Shown: positions 1 through 11,707, numbered from the stretch's first letter. The stretch is 64,000 nucleotides of DNA from Capniomyces stellatus (GCA_001661515.1 LUVW01000006.1:224608-288607), one strand, 5' to 3'. Made by a program: numbers and translations. Notes: generated from the letters alone by a model not told the origin.

Positions 1-1264
1 AAATGAAAGCCGTAATATTAATACAAGTTTTGAGGATAATTCCCTAAGACTCGCTACCAAGTCCAAACCAAATCAATTGTTTTCAAGATAGTCAAGCATC
101 CTGCTTTCCAATTATTTTCAAAGCCACCTCAGAACTTTTGTTCCAAGTATACTGTGAAAAAAATAAACACACTAAATCATTTCATTTCATTTGGCGCTTG
201 TACTGAGCTTGATGTATGTCGTACTTGCTGAACCAAACTATCAGGAGAGAATAGCTAAAGGTCAAGAGAAATCTTAGATGTTTATTGAGCTATTATATTG
301 TTTTATATAAATGGCGGTGTTGGTTCGAAAGACAAGCATAGCACAGTATCGAATGTATGATACAGTGTTTTTTTTAACTGCATTGTATTACAAACGTTTG
401 GTGTATCAAAGTAGTCAGGGTCACCTTTGTATCAAATTCACTAGTTCCTTTTTTTCTTTTTTTTCTTTTTTTCTGCTAACATTTAGCCAGAATGCCCAAG
501 GATATTTATTCATTTAATGGTTGAAGGCGCAGTTTGAGGGTATAAAAGTATATATGTTTATAGGGTGGTACATAAAGCATATTTATCTTAGGTGTCTACA
601 CTTTAACTGACTGCACAACCAAAACCCAAAATTAGAAGACACCACTTGTTTAAATCAAGGCCAGTGCACGTTAGACACATTTCATCATGTCATTCTAGTA
701 GCTGGAAGTAAAAAAGAAAAAAAGAAGCAAAGTAGCAAAGTGTATCAATAAAGAAAAAAGGAGCAGAATGGCACAAAATTTGGTGGTTTGAAGCATGATT
801 ACAAGATAAGTTGGTTTAGAGCACAGGTAAATCCATAGATTGGCCACAATATATTGGGCTTTTTAAGGCAAAACGCCTAGACTTGTTTGTTAAGTCCGCA
901 AATCTTTTACTATTTACTTGAATACAATTTAATCTGTCCAATACAAAGAGCTTGTGCAAAAATGAACAAATAAATAAATCTAAATGGTCCAAAGACTGGC
1001 CAGGCAATTAAGCGGCGTAAAAATACTATCGCTCATTTGTACAATGAACCCAGTAGATCCGATTCAACAAGTTGCAGTAGAAAGTATAGTGGTATTGGAA
1101 AAAAAACAAAAACCAAAAAACCAAAAAACCAGCTGTACAGAGCTAACAATCAAACACCGAACTTTTGGCTTAGTGCTTTGGACGTATGGATAAAAAATAA
1201 AACCGGTATGGTCCAGAGTTGAAAAACCAAAAAAAAAAAAAACAAAAACAAAAAAGAACAAAAA
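1..1264. other. intergenic, no gene seen
   Basis: AT-rich sequence with A and T homopolymer runs downstream of the minus-strand PUS3 gene. Short open frames exist on both strands, but none has a recognisable domain or a convincing composition. It probably holds the PUS3 3' UTR and part of an unrelated flank. Confidence 0.5.
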
Positions 1265-2935
1265 CTAGGACTCTTCCTTTGAAAGTCTAGCCTTCTTCCT
1301 TTCGTGGAACCGTTCATTCCTATGCTCAACAGGGTCATTCCTCTTTCTTTTATCCATAGGAATGTAGTTCTTAACGGTGATGATCTTTCCACCACCAGCG
1401 ATTATTTCTAAGCTCGAGCTCGTTTTAATTAAATCACTACTTTTACAATCTTCCCAGGTGATGCTGGCTGGTTTAGGCTCACCGACCAGCTCAGATGCAT
1501 TATGCTGCCCGTTGGAGGCAGATGAGTTGATAAGGGCTGACTCAACAGGTACCTGATGGATCTTGCTTAATAGCAAAGCCGATAGAGCTGCCTTTACTGA
1601 AAGCTCATGCCACTGGCTTACCAAAACTCTGTCCAATGTTGCCAAGGATGTCAAGTCTTCATCCATCTTTTTGTAGTAAATCCAATCAACGTCGCCCTCA
1701 GAGTAGCTACAATCATCAAACACCAAAGGCAGGTCAGACGCCATCTCGTACTCGGGCTTCCCTGTAAAGTTTTTGACATCAAGCAGCTTTGTAATTGTGG
1801 AAGGCGACTCTAAGCCTTGACCAACCAGAAACAAAACCGCCACCAAACACCTGACTTGGTGCCATAAGAACGCCGTTCCTTTGACTTTAAACTGGTACCA
1901 TTCCCCTAGCTCTTTTTTCTGAATGAATGGATTGGTAGAGTCTATTTCAAGCGGTTCGACTTTTGCTTCCAAAATCGTTCTCTCAAACACCTTGATGTTC
2001 TTGTTTAAATCTAGCTTGCAGAAATTTCTAAAATCATGTGAGCCAACGTATAGCGAGGCTGCCTTGTTCATAAGCTCAATGTCCAGGCTTTGTTTGGGGA
2101 AGAGGTACCTATACTGCCTTGATTTACACGAAAATCTTGCGTTGAAGTCAGACTTGACTGGACTCCACGCTGACACTCTAATGTATCGTGGCAGAGCCAG
2201 GTTTATCATCTTTACAAACGGAAACTCGTCTTCATTTTTAGGCAAAACAGCTGGTCTGTTCCCATTTATCTCATCAATGTAGTACTCTTTTGACGGATCC
2301 TGATCCTCTTCTGGGCTTGCAAACTCGCATTTGGATCTGACATAGAGCGATATAACCTGCCCAAACCCACTCACTCCCTTGTCTGTACGCCCACACCTTG
2401 CATACATGCATTCTGATTCTGAAGAAATCAGTCTGCACCTCTTCAAAGCAGAAAAGATCTCGCCCTCAACCGTTGGCCACTTTTCCTGATCTTCTTTTGC
2501 TGTTTCGTTTTCAAGTGCATTTCCCGATCTTGCAAATCCAAAGTAATCCCAGCCCAAGTAGCTTATTTTCAAAGCTATCTTTCTCCTGGGGTAATTGTTT
2601 ATATCGAACTCACGCGCCTTTTTTTTGCGTTTAATTGATGCTCCATTTCTAAAATCCATGTGGACATTTGATCTTTTGGTCTTTCTACTCGTTTTATTCT
2701 TTGACTGTCCCTCGTTTACCGGCTTACCGTCTATTCTGGACTCTAGTGATTTTATTTTCTCAATCAATTGTTCGCGAGTAAACTCGGAAAAGTTAATTTC
2801 CTTAGTCGAGTTCGTACCAGCCTCATTGCTCATGTTGTCTCCCATTGTGCCCGCTGGCTTCAGTCTTAATAATGGAGTTTTGAGATTAAAACGCTTGAAG
2901 AATGAATTTATCGGGGTTAAGCGAGAAAATAACAT
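1265..2935 (-). CDS. PUS3: tRNA pseudouridine synthase PUS3/DEG1 (TruA family)
   Basis: Isomerises U38/U39 in the tRNA anticodon arm to pseudouridine. The single-exon frame encodes about 556 aa from the first ATG at 2935. The TruA catalytic block ARCGRTDKGVSG is present, with the catalytic Asp in RTDKG near residue 185. It is preceded by the KISYLGWDYFGFA strand, and the C-terminal half carries FLWHQVRCLV and LVF(D)DC elements typical of the DEG1 branch. The first 30 residues (MLFSRLTPINSFFKRF...) are basic and lack acidic residues, like a mitochondrial presequence. In-frame ATGs at about 2845 and 2833 would give a shorter cytosolic/nuclear form. Yeast Pus3 modifies both cytosolic and mitochondrial tRNAs, so dual targeting by alternative starts is plausible but inferred. 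The C-terminal tail is Lys/Arg-rich. Confidence 0.93.
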   Translation of the reverse strand: MLFSRLTPINSFFKRFNLKTPLLRLKPAGTMGDNMSNEAGTNSTKEINFSEFTREQLIEKIKSLESRIDGKPVNEGQSKNKTSRKTKRSNVHMDFRNGASIKRKKKAREFDINNYPRRKIALKISYLGWDYFGFARSGNALENETAKEDQEKWPTVEGEIFSALKRCRLISSESECMYARCGRTDKGVSGFGQVISLYVRSKCEFASPEEDQDPSKEYYIDEINGNRPAVLPKNEDEFPFVKMINLALPRYIRVSAWSPVKSDFNARFSCKSRQYRYLFPKQSLDIELMNKAASLYVGSHDFRNFCKLDLNKNIKVFERTILEAKVEPLEIDSTNPFIQKKELGEWYQFKVKGTAFLWHQVRCLVAVLFLVGQGLESPSTITKLLDVKNFTGKPEYEMASDLPLVFDDCSYSEGDVDWIYYKKMDEDLTSLATLDRVLVSQWHELSVKAALSALLLSKIHQVPVESALINSSASNGQHNASELVGEPKPASITWEDCKSSDLIKTSSSLEIIAGGGKIITVKNYIPMDKRKRNDPVEHRNERFHERKKARLSKEES

Positions 2936-3484
2936 TAAAATCCTTTCTTTGATTTGCAAAAGCTAGATCACTCAAGGATCTTAAACATTTAAATCAATTG
3001 TTCAGCCAAATTTCGTGCTCTAAAATCGATTCCAGCCTTTTTTTTTTTTTTTTTTGAAAGGTTATGTTTTTTTTTTTTTTACCAATCAGCTACCTCAAAA
3101 TCTTTGGCACTAATAAAAAAAGACATTTAAAAAAAGTGTTTTACTACAATTTAAACTGTGAAACAGAACTCCATTAAACATACAACATCCAACTCTTGTA
3201 TCCACAGATTTTTAGTTTAAAGTGTAAATATCACTAAACATGCACTTTCCTCGAAATGTAAACAAGTATTTATTAGAGTATACAAATGCGACTGTGGGTT
3301 GATTGTTGATCCCTGCAATGTAATATATATATATAAAATGATATCGCCGTTATCTCAAATTATCAATAAAGTTAACTAAAGCTGTTGGGCCCAAACTCTT
3401 CCGGATTAGAGAGTGCTACAAGTATAATTGACAAGTACCGTTAGAACTGTAGCATTAATTTTTCAAGCAAGCTGATAAGTATGT
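2936..3484. other. intergenic between PUS3 start and PAK-like gene end
   Basis: Two long T-runs near 3039-3080 and AT-rich sequence. It presumably holds the PUS3 promoter and the 3' UTR of the kinase-like gene. No coding signal was seen. Confidence 0.5.
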
Positions 3485-6400
3485 TTATAAATGCACAAAA
3501 TTAAACGGCTGCAATGCCATTGAAAGTCGATATATATATACCTTTAAAAGCTCGGTCGTTGTTGGTCTAGAACTTATGTCCATGGTACATGCACCCCTGA
3601 CAAAGTCAGTCAAAAAACTGCAGTCGTAGTCGTCGTTTTTAGGCCCGATTTCCAATGCCTGTGATATCCCATCTGTGTTAATAATTGAGGCAGCTTCTTC
3701 GACCTTATGGCTTCTATAGGGTAGATTCCCATAAAGCAATTCATAGCCAACAATACCAACAGCCCACACATCGGACTATAATACATGTACAGTTGTTGTC
3801 GTGTTAGTTGCTTTTTCAAACACGTGTTTATGTCAGCTAAGAGTTTATAATACGAGTAAATGAGCCAACCTTGTGCGAGAACCCTAGCTGGTTTCCTATC
3901 TCTGGTGCAACCCAATATACAGACTTGTTGTATTTCAGGTAGATGCTTTGGTTTTGAAAGCACTTCTTTGATAGTGACAGCCCACCTAAGTAGAGTTTAG
4001 CAATGTCGACATATTTTATTCTGTACTTTTGGCACACAACAGCAACAATTATAAGCCGGGTGTAAAACCGATTACGCAGTAACAAAAGCAACAGTAACCA
4101 GTGATGCGAGTAGCATCCACTTTACCTAGCTTGACTTCGCCGAAATTGTTGAATAGGATATTCCTGCTTTTGATGTCTGCGTGTATGATCGAGCAACTAT
4201 GCAGATATTCCGTTGCCAGTAGTACCGATTGCAAGCAGTGTGCCGAGACGCTAACGGGTATAGCAGATTTAGAGCAGAGCTTCAAAACATCATAAAGCGA
4301 CCGTTTGTTCATATACTCGGTAACCAGCTATATATACACACAAAAAGCAGAATGTTTTGAGCGCTGGGCTTTTTAAACAATACACAGGCTTTATTTTGAT
4401 TTAAATTTACCCAGGTGCTGTCTGTATCTCGGCAAGTACCAATAAACTTTAGTAGGTGCTTGAAAGGCAATGACTTGAGAATGACAATTTCTTTTTCAAG
4501 AGCAAAGGTTCTTTCTGTGTTTTTAACGGGAACTTTCCGAATAGCAACCTATCAAATATAAACCAATCAACAGTAAATACATCTTTCATCACGGTCACTG
4601 TGAAGTCAAAATAAAATAAATAAAAAGTCGACATGACGTAGTGCGCTTTTTGAGCTGGTGCTACGGCAAGGACACATTCAAAATATATAAATGCATTAAA
4701 TATATTTCAATAAGAAAAATTAATAAAAAAAAATATGTCATTTTATTTTGAGTGTAGTGAATGTTGATGCCATGTACCTTTGTATTATTCTTTAAATACG
4801 TTGCTGTAAAAATATCAGAGCTATCACCTTTAGCCAAATGGCTCAGGTCTTTAAACTGTCCGCTATCCAACCCGTTCTCATTTTCAACCAGGTCAGCACA
4901 GTGCTTTGGTTCTGTATTATCTAATAAATGTTTATAAATACATATTCAGTTGTTTTGTTTAAGCCAGTCATGGTGTATTCTTAGTCATATGTTATAGTTG
5001 TGCAAATCTAAATACCTTCTGCACACACAGGGCTTTCCTGCCCATTTGTGCTTATCAAGGCAGTCGACTGCTTGCGATAGCTGTCGTTGGCGACCTTATT
5101 GCTTTCTCTACCCGAGATGGTTATCAACTTTTTTCCACTCTCGTAGATAGACATTCCTTTAATGTTCACATCGTTGTAAGATTTGGATCTGGGATTTAGG
5201 GCCTCTGACCTTTCAATTCTCTTGAATCTAAAGTCAAAGTTTCCTGATTTTGACATGAAAGCTTCGGGTGGAACTTGTGTTCTTTTAAGGTTGTCTGTGC
5301 TAATACAGCCAATGCTGGATTTTGAATACAACACCTTTCTTGGAAGCGATGTTGTAGACCACACCGCCTCTCTGTAGCTCAATTTTTTTTCTAGCTTGTT
5401 CTCTTTGAACTCGAACCACTCGGACTGTGTTATATCGCTTTCTATATTCTTCAGATATACATTTTCTTCCAATAATGTTTCTGGAGCAATACTTGTGCTT
5501 TTAACTCTTGGTTTGTGGCTTTTGGTGCTGTAAAATGTATTTTTGCAGGCCATGTCGAGATCGATGCTAGACAGCTTTTTACTGTTTTTATTGCTTTTGG
5601 CGCTTTTCTTTATTTTAACGCTATCCTTTGCCCTGTTTACATTACTAGTGCTATGGTTTAACCTGATTTTATGATGTTGGCCCACCAAACTATCCTCATC
5701 GGCAAATATCACACTGTTTTTTATTCTCACCGATTTTTTGATTATTTCTTTGGTTAAAAGGTGTGTGCTTTTGTTGAGGCAGTTCTCTCGCATATTTATC
5801 TGCTTAATTGGAGTTGCTGAAAGCTTAATAACCGCTTGTCTAGTATCCATAGATTTTATTTTTGGGCTTTCCGTATTGTTGGACTTGGGATAAGGTGTAT
5901 TTATCGATGTCTTTTTTCCAACATCAGCGTCACACTTTTTGACTGATCCTACATTATTCTCTCCATCAGTGCTATTTCCATCAGACAACCTACATGTACC
6001 TTCCTTATGCAGTTTTTTTATCTCGTCGTTCTATTTCAAGTTACGGTGATAGTTAATAGCACCCATTAGTGCTTGTTGGAATATTTGATCGCAATGTCTA
6101 TTATTATTATTTTAGCTGCGTAGCCTTACATTTGTACTAGGCAACGTTTTAATACTCGAGTTGTTTCTGCTGATTATATCCCAACTCTCTTCACACTTAA
6201 CACCAGCAGCTATTTCACCGTTCATTGCTACATCCCTCTTTATCTCTTCATCTTCTATGTTGTACATCATCAAAAACAAAAAGTCAATTTAATAAGGTCG
6301 ATTGTGAAAATGCTCAATTGCACAGTCCTGGTTTCATTTTAGCCTACCAACTGGTTCCTTTTTTGCTTTGCGTGTGAACTTTGAGTCTATAAATCCACTG

Positions 6401-7132
6401 GTAATAGTTTCTGACTATGCCATATTACCACAACAAATCCTACTTTGTTAGTATTATCGGCAACCTTTCCTTCCTTTTTTTTTGCTTTAATTTTTGTTAA
6501 AAGAAATCTTGATCAAGCTCATAATCCATTCTTGACAATAAATGCGCAGTATGCATACCAAAAAAATAATAAATAAAAATATGTATAGCAACAAAGCTTG
6601 AGCTTGGTCTAACCTTCAGCGTGTTATCTTTTTTATCCAGAACCACCTGTACACGATGCTTAAATCCGTACGGGCTACCAACTCTGTTTATCGATGTTTT
6701 ATTTTTAACCAGCTCCTTTCTTGAAAAGCTGGGCAGAATGTGTGTTATAACTCTGCTGTCGAGTAAAGGGAGGCTGGGCTGTTTTTTTGGCACTTTGGGG
6801 CTTGCATGCGTTGCTTTCCTGTGTATAGTAATGTTACTATGATTTTTGGCTTTTCTTATTCTCAATTTCTGAGTAGCAAAGTTTAATATTTGTTTATGGC
6901 TGAACAGCTTTGCTTCTTTGAGTTTGTTTGGTTTTTTTTGAAAGGGCGAGTTTATGTAGTACAGACCAACAGGAGGCTTTTCAGATATAATAAACGAGCT
7001 CTCGGTTTTGCTTTTATCCGATTGTGGGCGGCTTTCTTTAAACATATCCCGAGATACAGCAGCAGGACTGCCCACACTTGGATTTCCGGTACGCTTTATC
7101 GAAGTTTTGGCTGTAATTGCGCTCATTTTCAT
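3485..7132 (-). CDS. PAK/STE20-like protein with CRIB motif; predicted pseudokinase
   Basis: My gene model has nine exons in phase: 7132..6614, 6414..6348, 6254..6130, 6030..5016, 4920..4778, 4548..4411, 4327..4126, 3985..3870, 3775..3485, giving about 871 aa. Residues 149-166 (VGSPYGFKHRVQVVLD) match a CRIB/p21-binding motif, with Gln where the second conserved His usually sits. A long Lys/Ser-rich linker leads to a C-terminal kinase domain (about 604-871). Fold landmarks remain: EYMNKRSLYDVL, HADIKSRNIL, YWVAPE, SDVWAVGIV, RPTTTELLK. Catalytic signatures are degraded. The Gly loop is AKGDSSDIF, VAIK is VAIR (R627), HRD is HAD, and DFG is replaced by GGL when exons 7 and 8 are joined. The activation-loop Thr is also missing. 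The family role is Rho/Cdc42 effector signalling; here a scaffold or allosteric role is inferred. The last exon may hide a 33-nt intron before the stop. Confidence 0.8.
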
Positions 7133-8550
7133 CTAGCCAATGACAGAATAGAAAATCACCAACGGCTTGCAATATTGTGTATACAGGTATCTAAACCAGA
7201 TTGCCTATTTATGTGCTGTGTATCTAAAGGAGCTAGAATATTTGTAAAAAGTAGGTCAGTAAGTGTAGGTAGAGGAAATCTTAAACCGTTTGAAGGGCGA
7301 TTTTTTTCCCTATCTGCCCTTCCGCATTACTTATAAACAAAATACACTGTAATTGACAATAGGCATACCTCCCCCCCCCCAGTATTATTTTAAAGCAGAT
7401 TATTACAGCTTGGCTCAAAACTCATCCACTTTGAGTTACTCTGGCCACAGTATACCTTGCACAGATTATTACAAATGTACATCCAAAATAGTAGTAATGT
7501 ATCATACTTTTATTTTGAAATGGCAGTCACCAAAATACAACCATTTGGACTAAAATAGATACCGCTATTTATGATAAGAGCACATAATTATGATGTGTCA
7601 TACGCTTAGAATACACCCAAGTTTACAAAAATACAAAGTATTGCAATGTAATGCTTGAGTTTCTAACCTTAAGATCTCAACACCTGTAAATAGATCACAG
7701 TAAAAACAAGGCAGTGGTTTTAAGGATATTTTAAACACAGGTTCTGAAAATTAGGTCCGGCCATCGTTTACTAATCAACCATATAAACCAAACAAGTCAT
7801 AAGGCTGTACGAGATATGACACAAAAATGAGGTGGCCATATTTTACTTTAGTGCTGATAAGCTACTGTCGTTTATTCCAGCTGTATGTCAGAACATTTGG
7901 GTTAAATGTATCAAAAATACTGCGCTATGTTGATTAACCATAAAAAAAGTTTGCTATAATTGCTGCGTTTGAGGGACTTTTTGATGTTATTTGCAATATA
8001 CGACCATTACTTTTTTTTATTGAAATCGCAACTATCACTTTTATTACCCAAGGACCCAGTGTTATGCCCTATTTTCCACGTTATACTCGTCAAGTATTAG
8101 ATTTAAACAAATTCTTGGTACAAATATGTGGATTATACTGGCAATAAGGTTATAAAGGGGTTTTTTTTTGTTGAAATGTTAAAAATGATTCTTGTTTGCA
8201 CTGCTCTATGGCAGCCTGTTTTTATTCAAAAAAAATAGGTTGGTTAAAATAAGTTTATTTAAACAAGGTATCTATTTTAATTATAAATAAGGGATCTATG
8301 AATAATGAGTGTAAACATGTGCGGTTATTTTAAAACCCTAGCGGTGACGTGATAAAGCGCCAGGAGTAAATATAGCCAAGTCCAGGTATGATATACATGT
8401 GGTAGATATATTCCTGTTGATTTGGATGCGGTATAATGATAGTGAATAATACATAAAACTGCGTTTGTAAAGTCAAGGTGTCTGTTCAGAAAATGAGTCA
8501 AAGTTCATTTCTGATGCGTAAAAGTCAGCTGAAGGTTTGTTTCAACAATA
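7133..8550. other. intergenic, no gene seen
   Basis: AT-rich. It includes a C10 run near 7371-7380 and many short A/T homopolymers. It should contain the promoter of the PAK-like gene at its left end and the 3' UTR of the membrane-protein gene at its right end. A 5'-untranslated exon of the kinase-like gene is possible, because an AG sits directly before the chosen ATG. Confidence 0.45.
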
Positions 8551-9336
8551 CTACATTCCCCTGTGCTTCATTCTAACGGCTGTTCCGTAAGTATACACTA
8601 TCAGTGTCATTAAAAAGAGAGCCGAGTATATGATGAGCCCTGCTTTTGGTCCATAAAAATGGATTCCGTATGGGTTCATAGAACTGTCGTACTCTGGGTT
8701 ACCTTCGATATATTCTTTTGGCGGGTTATTGTTCTTATCCTCCTCTTTTGGTGCGTTTGTGGGTGGTGAAATGGCTGTGGTCGATCCTTGGGTTGTCGTT
8801 GTGCTTGTTGGGGCTGATGTCTTTGTGGTATTGGATTTTTTATTGATAAAGTAGTCTTTGTCGTTCAGCATAGTGAACGAGTTATCGAGATTGGTTACAT
8901 TATTAGACACAAAAAACCTGACCTCCAAAGGAATTAAGTACTTGGCAAGATTTGAAACTGGATCTTCTACGTTATAAATGGTAAACGAGAAACCAATGTT
9001 TGTAATAGGTTTGGGCGAAACAATGGTATACGAATACTCTGTCACTCTCACTGGAATCCAACCATTGCTCATTGAATTGGTTTCTATGGCTATCTTTGAG
9101 CTGTATTTTAGAAAATACGCCCAAGGCACTCCAAAGTTTGGATCGCCATTAGTAATCAAGCTAAAATCGACATCATTTTCTGTTCGTGTTACTGGTGTTT
9201 CGAAATTATATTCAAAGCCGACTGTTTCTCTTGTCTGTTTGGCTTGGCGTCCGATGAGCTGTGTTGAGTTTACGGGTTGGATCTGGTTGAAGGCAAGTAG
9301 AGTAATCAAAACGAGCATAAAAGTTCGAACAAACAT
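8551..9336 (-). CDS. secreted/type I single-pass membrane protein, family not recognised
   Basis: I do not recognise a family. The start is taken at the first ATG (9336), which gives about 261 aa beginning MFVRTFMLVLITLLAF, a clear signal peptide ending near VNS. The lumenal part (about 25-165) is beta-rich with Asn sites such as NVT and NTT. A Thr/Ser/Pro-rich stretch follows (about 165-215, many TTT and TST runs, likely O-glycosylated). Then comes a spacer and one C-terminal membrane helix (AGLIIYSALFLMTLIVYTYG) with a short basic tail. The arrangement suggests a cell-surface or secretory-pathway type I protein. Neighbours give no functional clue. Confidence 0.75.
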   Translation of the reverse strand: MFVRTFMLVLITLLAFNQIQPVNSTQLIGRQAKQTRETVGFEYNFETPVTRTENDVDFSLITNGDPNFGVPWAYFLKYSSKIAIETNSMSNGWIPVRVTEYSYTIVSPKPITNIGFSFTIYNVEDPVSNLAKYLIPLEVRFFVSNNVTNLDNSFTMLNDKDYFINKKSNTTKTSAPTSTTTTQGSTTAISPPTNAPKEEDKNNNPPKEYIEGNPEYDSSMNPYGIHFYGPKAGLIIYSALFLMTLIVYTYGTAVRMKHRGM

Positions 9337-11707
9337 TCTGTTTTTATTTTCTTTCGCTGGTTCTGGCTCCAATGTGGTGCCTGAAGATCTATTTGTGCAG
9401 ATATTATGTGATTATGAGGCTGCTGTCACAGGTGAAATGAATGCGATTTGCTCTTATTTATTTATATTTGATAGTTGGATGCGGATAGAAGGCAAAGGCA
9501 AGTTTGAGTATATAGCAAAGTAAATTATACTTTTTTTTTTTGGCTGTTTCTAGCGAAAGTGAAGTCTTGATGGTTTTTATTTTATATCAGCTAATTTAAG
9601 TTTTAGTAAAAAAAAAAGTAATGCTATTAAAAAAAAAGGCTAACTTTTTTTGATTATAATTTAAGCTTTATTTTAACATCAAACCAATGAGCAGACAATA
9701 TGGTAAGCACAGTTTTGGAAGAAACGCAGCGAATTGGTGATGTAAGAGCTTTGACTTTTACCTAATTGTGCCAGCTGGTTAAAATAAAGGTAAAAATAGC
9801 GGTATTATAATGATCAAGAATTTGCCCTTGAATTTTGTTAGCAAGTAAAGTTCGACCAGTAATTTCTCTATTTGTGAGCTTGGAAAGGAAGAGTACAATG
9901 AGCAAAAAAAAAACCTTTGTGGTTGGTTTTTTATCTCAACATTCATTTGGCTTAGCGCGTTTACTCATCTGGTGATGATTTGGGTAGTTCCGGTCTTGAA
10001 TTTTAATATTTTAAGTAATAGCTACCCACCATTGGTTTATGTGATTTTAGAAAAACGTAATTAAAGTAAACACACCTCTAGCAAACCCTTGTGGGTGTGG
10101 CGCGGGTTTGTAGAGTTGATCTGGTTGAATGCAATATAGGTTGTTGGACTGTGTAAAACAACTAGATACTAGGAGAAAACAGCGTTTTGTTGATAAATTG
10201 CCAAAGACAAATATAAAAGTCGTGCGATCGCCTATTGAAAGTATACCAGAATGTTTTAAAGGCGGTGTGACGTCAAGTACAGTTGCTTTGGAGTCATAAT
10301 TCAAAACAGTCAAACGGCAAAATATAGTTGGTATGGTCTGATTTTCCTTGTCTAGTATGTAACACTAGAAAAGATGGACCTTGTCTACTCAAGTGGGTTT
10401 AGTGGGAATTTCCAGTTTCCACAGCATCGTATAATCAGTACTACTTGCTTATATTTAATTGGTATAGATTGCATCATTTTTTTCCCTTCTTTCTGGGTTG
10501 TCGCTGTGAGTAAATTGCATGAATAAATTATAAATATCTTTCATATCAGTAACAGGGCACTGTAATAAAAGGTGGAAAGACACGGCGATCCTGGTTTGAG
10601 TCCAGTGCAATTTTGTGTAAAAATCAAAGTAACAAGAGCTAATTTGGTATTATAAGAAACAGAAGAGGGCCAAAGCACGAATGTGAAAGCTGTAGCTAAA
10701 AGTTATCAATATCACAAAAAAAAATGATTAAATGGCAAGTGTTGAAGAAAGTTAGGGGGGGTGGTGTGTTTCTTTTTTTTCAAGCCAGAGATTATTGCTT
10801 ACAAAAAGAGAGTTAGATAAGAGAAAAATGGTGTTAGTGACAAAAAAAAAAAACTAATAGATAATTTGGTCAAGGGGTTGCCCGAGTGGGGTGAATTGGT
10901 TGACTCAGATCAAAGTTGAAAGCGAATTGGTTGAAAAAGAGGCAAAGAAAAGAGGAAAAGAGCAAATTCCAAGATACTTTCACATGGAAGATAAAACAAG
11001 ATAAAAAAAAAAGCTAAAATGTAATGGAATTTCCTTTTGCTCAATTGAAATAAAGGGAAAAGTAAATGTTGGAGCTAGTGTTTATTGGATCTACTTTTGG
11101 TTGTTTTGAATTACCAATGCTTTGTTTGAATTGGTTAGGTGGACCGCTTTTCAAGGTTTATTTCAGAGTTTAGGGGGGAAAGAGTTTAATAGGAAAGCTT
11201 TTTGGTTTTATTAGCTTTGTTTTATTAACTTTGTTTTATTAGTTTAGTTGAAAAGTTATAAACAAGAGTGAAAAGTAGAAATGGAAGTAGAAATTGAAAT
11301 GGTGTTTTAAATTAAAGTGGTAGTGGTGATTAAAATAGAATCAAACGAGCAAGTAAACGAGTAGAACGGAAAATATAAAAGCTAAACCATGAACATGAAA
11401 ATCAGAGGAAAAAAGAGAAGAGTAATAAACATGAAAGAGAAACTAAATGGTGGTAAAAAGAAATAGTGGTCATTGAAACCCGAAAATGGAAAATCAGTAA
11501 AAGGATAATTAAATAAAAACAGGGGATAAATGTGACTGATTGATACAATATATAAGGATACTTTATTGTCTTGTTATTACCGCAGTTGTGTTGTGTTTTT
11601 ATAAAGACTTGTAAAAAAAAAAACAGAAAAAAAACCCTTCAGTTTTAACTCTTTTTTTAATATTCTATTTGTTAAAAGACAAACATTTTTTTTTAAAGTA
11701 GACAAGT
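9337..11707. other. long intergenic/promoter region, no gene seen
   Basis: This is 2.4 kb of AT-rich DNA between divergent genes, with many poly-A and poly-T tracts. From about 10,640 to 11,520 it is purine-rich on the plus strand (GAAA, AAGAG, GGTTG motifs). No frame is convincing. It should contain the promoters of both the membrane-protein gene (left) and the thiolase gene (right). Confidence 0.45.
11549..11555 (+). promoter_or_regulatory. candidate TATA box of thiolase gene
   Basis: TATATAA lies about 150 bp upstream of the thiolase ATG and is followed by pyrimidine-rich sequence. AT-rich DNA makes chance matches common, so position is the only support. Confidence 0.3.

Noticed and set aside
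9337..9372. N-terminal extension MEPEPAKENKNR of the type I membrane protein
   Set aside because: It would start at TTG; the first ATG (9336) begins exactly at the signal peptide.
10047..10313. 88-codon minus-strand frame
   Set aside because: No ATG start, no splice context or recognisable motif; probably chance.
10550..10612. tRNA-like piece with CTGG-TTTGAGT-CCAG T-arm and nearby GCACTG/CAGTGC pairing
   Set aside because: The T-loop is TTTGAGT instead of TTCRANY, and no acceptor, D or anticodon stems of correct spacing can be formed.
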